Of a stretch of 64,000 nucleotides of DNA, positions 60,557 to 64,000 are shown piece by piece (within the stretch, counting starts at the first letter, position 1; every line of letters starts with the position of its first letter). The translations under genes and the position numbers were made by a program. The stretch comes from Chloracidobacterium sp. (GTDB lineage Bacteria; Acidobacteriota; Blastocatellia; Pyrinomonadales; Pyrinomonadaceae): contig JADJXP010000002.1 in assembly GCA_016715795.1 (NCBI GenBank), forward strand, positions 1,860,001 through 1,924,000. Reading direction: 5' to 3'. The notes beneath the pieces are model-generated. The model was not told the DNA's origin, searched no databases, and saw only the letters and a list, made by a program, of their open reading frames with translations.

Positions 60557-61780
60557 CTAGCCCGCGATGCCTTTCGCGTCGGGACGATATGGCGGCAGCG
60601 TAACGCGTGCCGCCTTTTCCTTTTTCAGCCCCAGTGCCCAATCAGCCTGCATCAGCGTGTGAATGTCACGCGTCCCCTCGTAAATGACGGCGGCCTTGCA
60701 ATTTCTGAGATAACGCTCAACGGGATAGTCGTTCGTATAGCCGTTGGCTCCGTGCACCTCGATCGCCATCGACGCGGCCGTTTCAGATCGCGTCGTCGCC
60801 TGCCATTTCGCCAGCGAGGCGGCCTTCGCCGACGGCAGGCCTTCGTTCTTTAGCCAACCGCACTTGAGCCAGAGCATGTGGGCCATCTGGTAGTCGGCCT
60901 CCATCTCGGCGATCTTCTGTTTGACGAGCTGGAAGTTAGCGATCGGCTGCCCCTGCACTTCGCGTGTATTCGCATACGCGACCGACGCATCGCGGCTCGC
61001 TCGTATCACCCCCGTCGCTCCGCTCGCGACCGTGTATCGCCCATTCTCGAGCGAGAACATCGCGATCTTGAATCCTTCACCTTCCTGTCCGAGCATGTTC
61101 GAATGCGGCACGCGAACGTCCTGAAGCGAAAAATAGCCCGTATTCCCTGCCTTAATGCCCAACTTGCCATGCAGCGTCCCGCTCGAAAAGCCCGGCATCG
61201 TGCGTTCAACAATAAAGCACGAGATACCGCTATGGTCGCGCACTTTTTGTTTCTCCTGATCGGTCCAGCAAAAGAACAGGAAATGGTCCGCCACGTCGGC
61301 CAGCGAGATCCACATCTTCTCGCCGTTCAGTATCCAATCATCTCCGTCACGCCGTGCGTAGGAACGCATGCCGACGACATCGCTGCCCGCATTCGGTTCG
61401 GTAAGGCCAAACGTGGCGATCTTCTCACCTTTTGCCTGCGGCACCAGGTATTTCTGTTTCTGTTCCTCGGTGCCCCACGAATACACGCTCAGGCTATTGA
61501 GCCCAACATGCACCGACATTGCAACGCGCAAAAATGTGTCGCAGGCTTCCAGTTCCTCGCACACCAAACCAAGCGAGATATAATCAAATCCCGCACCGCC
61601 ATACGACTCCGGAATGCATACGCCGAGCAATCCTAGCTCGGCCATCTTGGTGAAAACACTCGGCTCAAAGAACGCCTTCTCGTCCCATTCCTTGATATGC
61701 GGTGCTACCTCGCCAGCGCAAAATTCGCGGACGGTTTTCTGCAGGGCAATTTGTTCTTCGGTTAATTGAAATTCGATCAC
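60557..61780 (-). CDS. Acyl-CoA dehydrogenase
   Basis: FAD-dependent enzyme of fatty acid or branched-chain acyl-CoA oxidation. A GTG at 61780 gives 407 residues beginning at the family start (FQLTEEQIALQKTV); the frame extends 12 codons upstream to 61816. It shows TEPNAGSDVVGM, WILNGEKMWISLAD, a VHGANGYTNDYPVERYLR stretch and the catalytic Glu in YEGTRDIH. The substrate chain length is not evident. The gene stands alone. Confidence 0.92.
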   Translation of the reverse strand: MIEFQLTEEQIALQKTVREFCAGEVAPHIKEWDEKAFFEPSVFTKMAELGLLGVCIPESYGGAGFDYISLGLVCEELEACDTFLRVAMSVHVGLNSLSVYSWGTEEQKQKYLVPQAKGEKIATFGLTEPNAGSDVVGMRSYARRDGDDWILNGEKMWISLADVADHFLFFCWTDQEKQKVRDHSGISCFIVERTMPGFSSGTLHGKLGIKAGNTGYFSLQDVRVPHSNMLGQEGEGFKIAMFSLENGRYTVASGATGVIRASRDASVAYANTREVQGQPIANFQLVKQKIAEMEADYQMAHMLWLKCGWLKNEGLPSAKAASLAKWQATTRSETAASMAIEVHGANGYTNDYPVERYLRNCKAAVIYEGTRDIHTLMQADWALGLKKEKAARVTLPPYRPDAKGIAG

Positions 61781-61863
61781 GTTTAAATTATCCCTCGCTA
61801 AGCTACTAAAAAACAATTATCTTACCATTCACAAAAGGTTTAGACTAACAGGCGCGATTCAGG

Positions 61864-61869
61864 TAATAT
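61864..61869 (+). promoter_or_regulatory. -10 element of the VapBC-type pair, leaderless arrangement
   Basis: TAATAT ends 6 nt before the GTG start at 61876. No Shine-Dalgarno is present. Confidence 0.4.
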
Positions 61870-61875
61870 CGTCCT

Positions 61876-62097
61876 GTGATAAGTGTCGAAGAACTCAAGC
61901 GAGAAATTGACCTAGTGCCAGCCGATAAACTGGATGGGCTCTATAGGTATGTTCGCGGTCTTGCAAGAGTAAAGCCAGCAAAACAGAGCCGCCAAAAAAC
62001 GATTGAAAGGTTGAATTCGATCCGAATCGACGCTCCTGCTGATCTTGCGACCAATTTGGACGAGTATCTTTATTTCGGTAAAGAAATGGAAAAATGA
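61876..62097 (+). CDS. Antitoxin of a VapBC-type pair (DUF2281-like)
   Basis: A 73-residue polar, helical protein with a GTG start and no ribosome-binding site. Its start (EELKREIDLVPADKLDGLYRYVRGL) resembles DUF2281-type antitoxins and the C-terminus is acidic. It overlaps the PIN toxin gene by 4 nt (ATGA), the usual antitoxin-toxin coupling. The assignment rests mainly on this context. Confidence 0.7.
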   Translation: MISVEELKREIDLVPADKLDGLYRYVRGLARVKPAKQSRQKTIERLNSIRIDAPADLATNLDEYLYFGKEMEK

Positions 62098-62498
62098 TCT
62101 TCCTGGACACCTCGTTTGTGGTCGCTTGGGTTAACCCCAACGATTTCTTGCATGGACGAGCGATGACGGTGCTCGACCGATTTCACGACGAGCCTTGGCT
62201 AACAACGGACAGCGTCCTGCTTGAGATCGGCAACTCGCTTTCACGTCACTTTCGACATGAGGCCGCAGAGGTTATCGAAACGATCCTTGGCGATGAAGAT
62301 GCGACAATAGTCACCATGGACGCCGACCTATTCTTCCGAGCGTTCAACCTGTATCGATCCCGAACTGATAAGACGTGGGGCCTGATCGACTGTGTTTCGT
62401 TTATCGTTATGCAGGACCATCAGTGTCTCGACGCTCTGACGAACGATGTCCACTTTATACAGGCAGGGTTTCGGGCTCACCTGCGTCATGCCGAATGA
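62094..62498 (+). CDS. PIN domain toxin (VapC-like)
   Basis: A 134-residue PIN ribonuclease. The N-terminal MIFLDTSFVVAW carries the first catalytic Asp (D5), LLEIGNSLSRHF the Glu, and TWGLIDCVSFIVM plus NDVHF the C-terminal Asp residues. Such toxins cut tRNA or rRNA. The stop overlaps the moeA start (ATGA), so toxin and moeA are translated in a chain. Confidence 0.86.
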   Translation: MIFLDTSFVVAWVNPNDFLHGRAMTVLDRFHDEPWLTTDSVLLEIGNSLSRHFRHEAAEVIETILGDEDATIVTMDADLFFRAFNLYRSRTDKTWGLIDCVSFIVMQDHQCLDALTNDVHFIQAGFRAHLRHAE

Positions 62499-63682
62499 TC
62501 CCTATCTCAAAAGCCCTCAAACTTATTGCGGTACAGACTGCGCCGCTCGGCACCGAAAAAGTTCTGCTCGCCGACGCGGTCGGCCGTGTGCTGGCCGCCC
62601 CGGTTGTTGCTGACAGTGATCTGCCGCCGTTTGACAGGTCAATGATGGACGGCTTTGCAGTTATCGCCGCCGACATCGCGAAAACGCCCGTCTCTCTCGA
62701 GATCGTGGGCGAGTCGTCCGCAGGCCACGGCTGGAATGGCCGCCTGAAACGAGGCCAAGCCGTCAGGATCATGACAGGGGCACGCGTGCCTGCCGGTGCC
62801 GATTCGGTCCAGCGAGTCGAGGTCACACAGGAATCGAACGGCTCCGTTACGGTCTTTGAGCCGGTCAGGATGGGCATGTCCGTAGTGCGTCGCGCCGCTG
62901 AGATCAAACACGGTAAAGTCGTTTTCAAACGCGGCGAGATCATTAGTGACAACATGATCTCCGCCCTCGGCTCGTTTGGTTATGCCAAGGTCGATGTCGG
63001 CCGTCGCCCTCGGGTGGCGATACTCGGCACGGGCAGCGAGATCGTCGATATCGCCAAACGCCCCGGCCGCGACCAGATCCGCAACTCAAATTCCGTGATG
63101 CTCGACGTCCTCGCCCGCCATTACGGTGCCGAAACGTCGATCCTGCCAATGGCCAAAGACAGCCTCGCAGAACTCAAGTCTCAAATCGCAAATTGCAGAT
63201 CGCAGGTGCTCATTATCACCGGCGGCGTGTCGGTCGGAAAGTACGACCTGACCAAACAAGCACTCATCGAACTCGGAGCGGAGATCTACTTTGAAAAGGT
63301 CCGGCTCAAACCGGGCAAACCGGCCGTCTTTGCCCGGCTCGGAAAAATGCTTGTCTTCGGACTGCCCGGCAATCCGGTTTCGGCTGCGGTGACATTTTAT
63401 CTCTTTGTCCGCAAAGCACTTATGCTGATGCAGGGAGCGGCAACGACCGGCCTTCGCGCCGGCCATGCGATCGTCGGGGCAAACGTAAAGGCCGCCAAAG
63501 ACCGCGACACTTACACCGCTGCACGACTAGATACGGACGCAACCGGCCACCTCATCGCCACGCCGCTCAAGACCCAAGGCTCGTCCGACCTCGCCTCATT
63601 CGCCCGCGCCGAAGCCCTAATCTTTATCGCGGCCGGAAAAACCTATAAGATTGGAGAAGTTGTTGATATCTCATTCTTGTAG
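62495..63682 (+). CDS. moeA: Molybdopterin molybdenumtransferase
   Basis: It inserts molybdate into adenylated molybdopterin. From the ATG at 62495 it has 395 residues with PPFDRSMMDGFAV near residue 50, GTGSEIV, GGVSVGKYD and GLPGNPVSA. It overlaps the toxin stop by 4 nt; the frame is open upstream only inside the toxin gene. moaC follows 38 nt downstream, so this is part of a molybdenum cofactor cluster. Confidence 0.95.
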   Translation: MIPISKALKLIAVQTAPLGTEKVLLADAVGRVLAAPVVADSDLPPFDRSMMDGFAVIAADIAKTPVSLEIVGESSAGHGWNGRLKRGQAVRIMTGARVPAGADSVQRVEVTQESNGSVTVFEPVRMGMSVVRRAAEIKHGKVVFKRGEIISDNMISALGSFGYAKVDVGRRPRVAILGTGSEIVDIAKRPGRDQIRNSNSVMLDVLARHYGAETSILPMAKDSLAELKSQIANCRSQVLIITGGVSVGKYDLTKQALIELGAEIYFEKVRLKPGKPAVFARLGKMLVFGLPGNPVSAAVTFYLFVRKALMLMQGAATTGLRAGHAIVGANVKAAKDRDTYTAARLDTDATGHLIATPLKTQGSSDLASFARAEALIFIAAGKTYKIGEVVDISFL

Positions 63683-63712
63683 CTCTGTGCACTCTGTGCC
63701 TCCGTGGTGAAT
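63682..63712. repeat. Fragment of the CACGGAGGCACAGAG repeat type
   Basis: The moeA-moaC gap holds CTCTGTGCACTCTGTGCCTC followed by CGTGGTG, the complement of the repeat type seen at 32304 and inside tsaC. Confidence 0.5.
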
Positions 63713-63720
63713 CCCTTCTT

Positions 63721-64000
63721 ATGAGCGAGCTTTCACATTTTGACGACGCAGGAAAGATCAGGATGGTCGATGTGTCTGAAAAGGCCGTCACCGCACGCCG
63801 CGCCGTCGCCTCGGGCCGCGTCCTTTTGAACTCCGAAACTCTAAGAACCCTACAAACTCAACAAACCCCAAAAGGGAACCCTTTGGAAATAGCCCGCATC
63901 GCGGGCATCATGGCGGCAAAAAAGACATCCGAGTTGATCCCGCTCTGCCACCAGCTAAACCTGTCAAAGGTGAACGTGGCCGCCGAGATCACCGACTATG
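63721..64000 (+). CDS. moaC: Cyclic pyranopterin monophosphate synthase, 3' end outside window
   Basis: It converts the MoaA product to cyclic pyranopterin monophosphate in molybdenum cofactor synthesis. The visible 93 residues begin MSELSHFDDAGKIRMVDVSEKAVTARRA and contain ARIAGIMAAKKTSELIPLCH with the catalytic-region residues. The gene runs off the end of the window. A Gln/Thr-rich loop (about residues 44-55) replaces the usual charged segment. Confidence 0.93.
   Translation, partial: MSELSHFDDAGKIRMVDVSEKAVTARRAVASGRVLLNSETLRTLQTQQTPKGNPLEIARIAGIMAAKKTSELIPLCHQLNLSKVNVAAEITDY

Noticed and set aside
60878..61636. Long plus-strand frame opposite the acyl-CoA dehydrogenase gene
   Set aside because: The minus-strand protein is a clear family member with all motifs. 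The opposite frame is rich in Arg, His and Ser without domains.

Overview
The window (about 57% G+C by eye) is bacterial chromosome. It most likely comes from the Acidobacteriota, class Blastocatellia. The lineage call is an inference. It rests on two adjacent secreted VWFA proteins of the acidobacterial type, a DUF5916 outer-membrane-type protein, secreted S46, S9, S8 and M24 peptidases, and many palindromic intergenic repeats. There is no rRNA, CRISPR array, insertion sequence or prophage. The sequence reads as housekeeping genes interleaved with secreted or membrane proteins and small toxin-antitoxin modules.

Region by region. 1-5 kb: two small membrane proteins, an M23 murein peptidase, an S46 peptidase and the glycosyltransferase MtgA. 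5-14.4 kb: a four-helix-bundle (S23-type) gene between inverted short repeats, glgC, two VWFA proteins, a serine hydrolase, a Gfo/Idh/MocA oxidoreductase, a GT39 glycosyltransferase and the t6A enzyme Sua5/TsaC. 14.4-21 kb: uvrC, a methyltransferase, an ARPP-1 protein and an orphan RepA-like ATPase with a strong promoter and operator-like palindrome. 21-28 kb: folK, a panB-MNT-HepT-panC operon, a thioredoxin-fold protein, maf, dciA-like, gatC and gatA. 27.9-29.1 kb: tRNA-Ser(GGA), the small SRP RNA (ffs), aquaporin and tRNA-Ser(CGA). 29-38.5 kb: tadA, DUF2270, a zinc-ribbon protein, an M24 peptidase, suhB, an FG-GAP protein, accD, a DinB-like protein, folC and gpmA. 38.6-49.5 kb: uvrA, an ABC permease, DUF4097, DUF5916 and a glycine-zipper protein. 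49.7-57 kb: citrate synthase, oligopeptidase B, a decayed DUF4160/DUF2442 pair between direct repeats, and a subtilase with an unusual domain layout. 57-64 kb: a GGDEF-EAL protein, a CYTH-type protein, a lipoprotein, an acyl-CoA dehydrogenase, a VapBC-type pair overlapping moeA, and the start of moaC.

How the genes work together: uvrA and uvrC serve excision repair. folK and folC serve folate synthesis, and panB and panC pantothenate synthesis. gatC and gatA supply two of the three GatCAB subunits. accD serves lipid synthesis. moeA and moaC serve molybdenum cofactor. Sua5/TsaC and TadA modify tRNA. The most unusual items are: (1) the S8 protease at 54396-56972, whose secreted N-terminal region resembles a ClpB AAA+ module without its Walker A lysine; (2) an MNT/HepT pair coupled between panB and panC; (3) at least four palindromic repeat families, some of which supply the last codons of genes such as accD and maf; and (4) several -10 hexamers 6-8 nt from start codons, which suggests leaderless mRNAs. 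All similarities were judged by eye; no database search was run.
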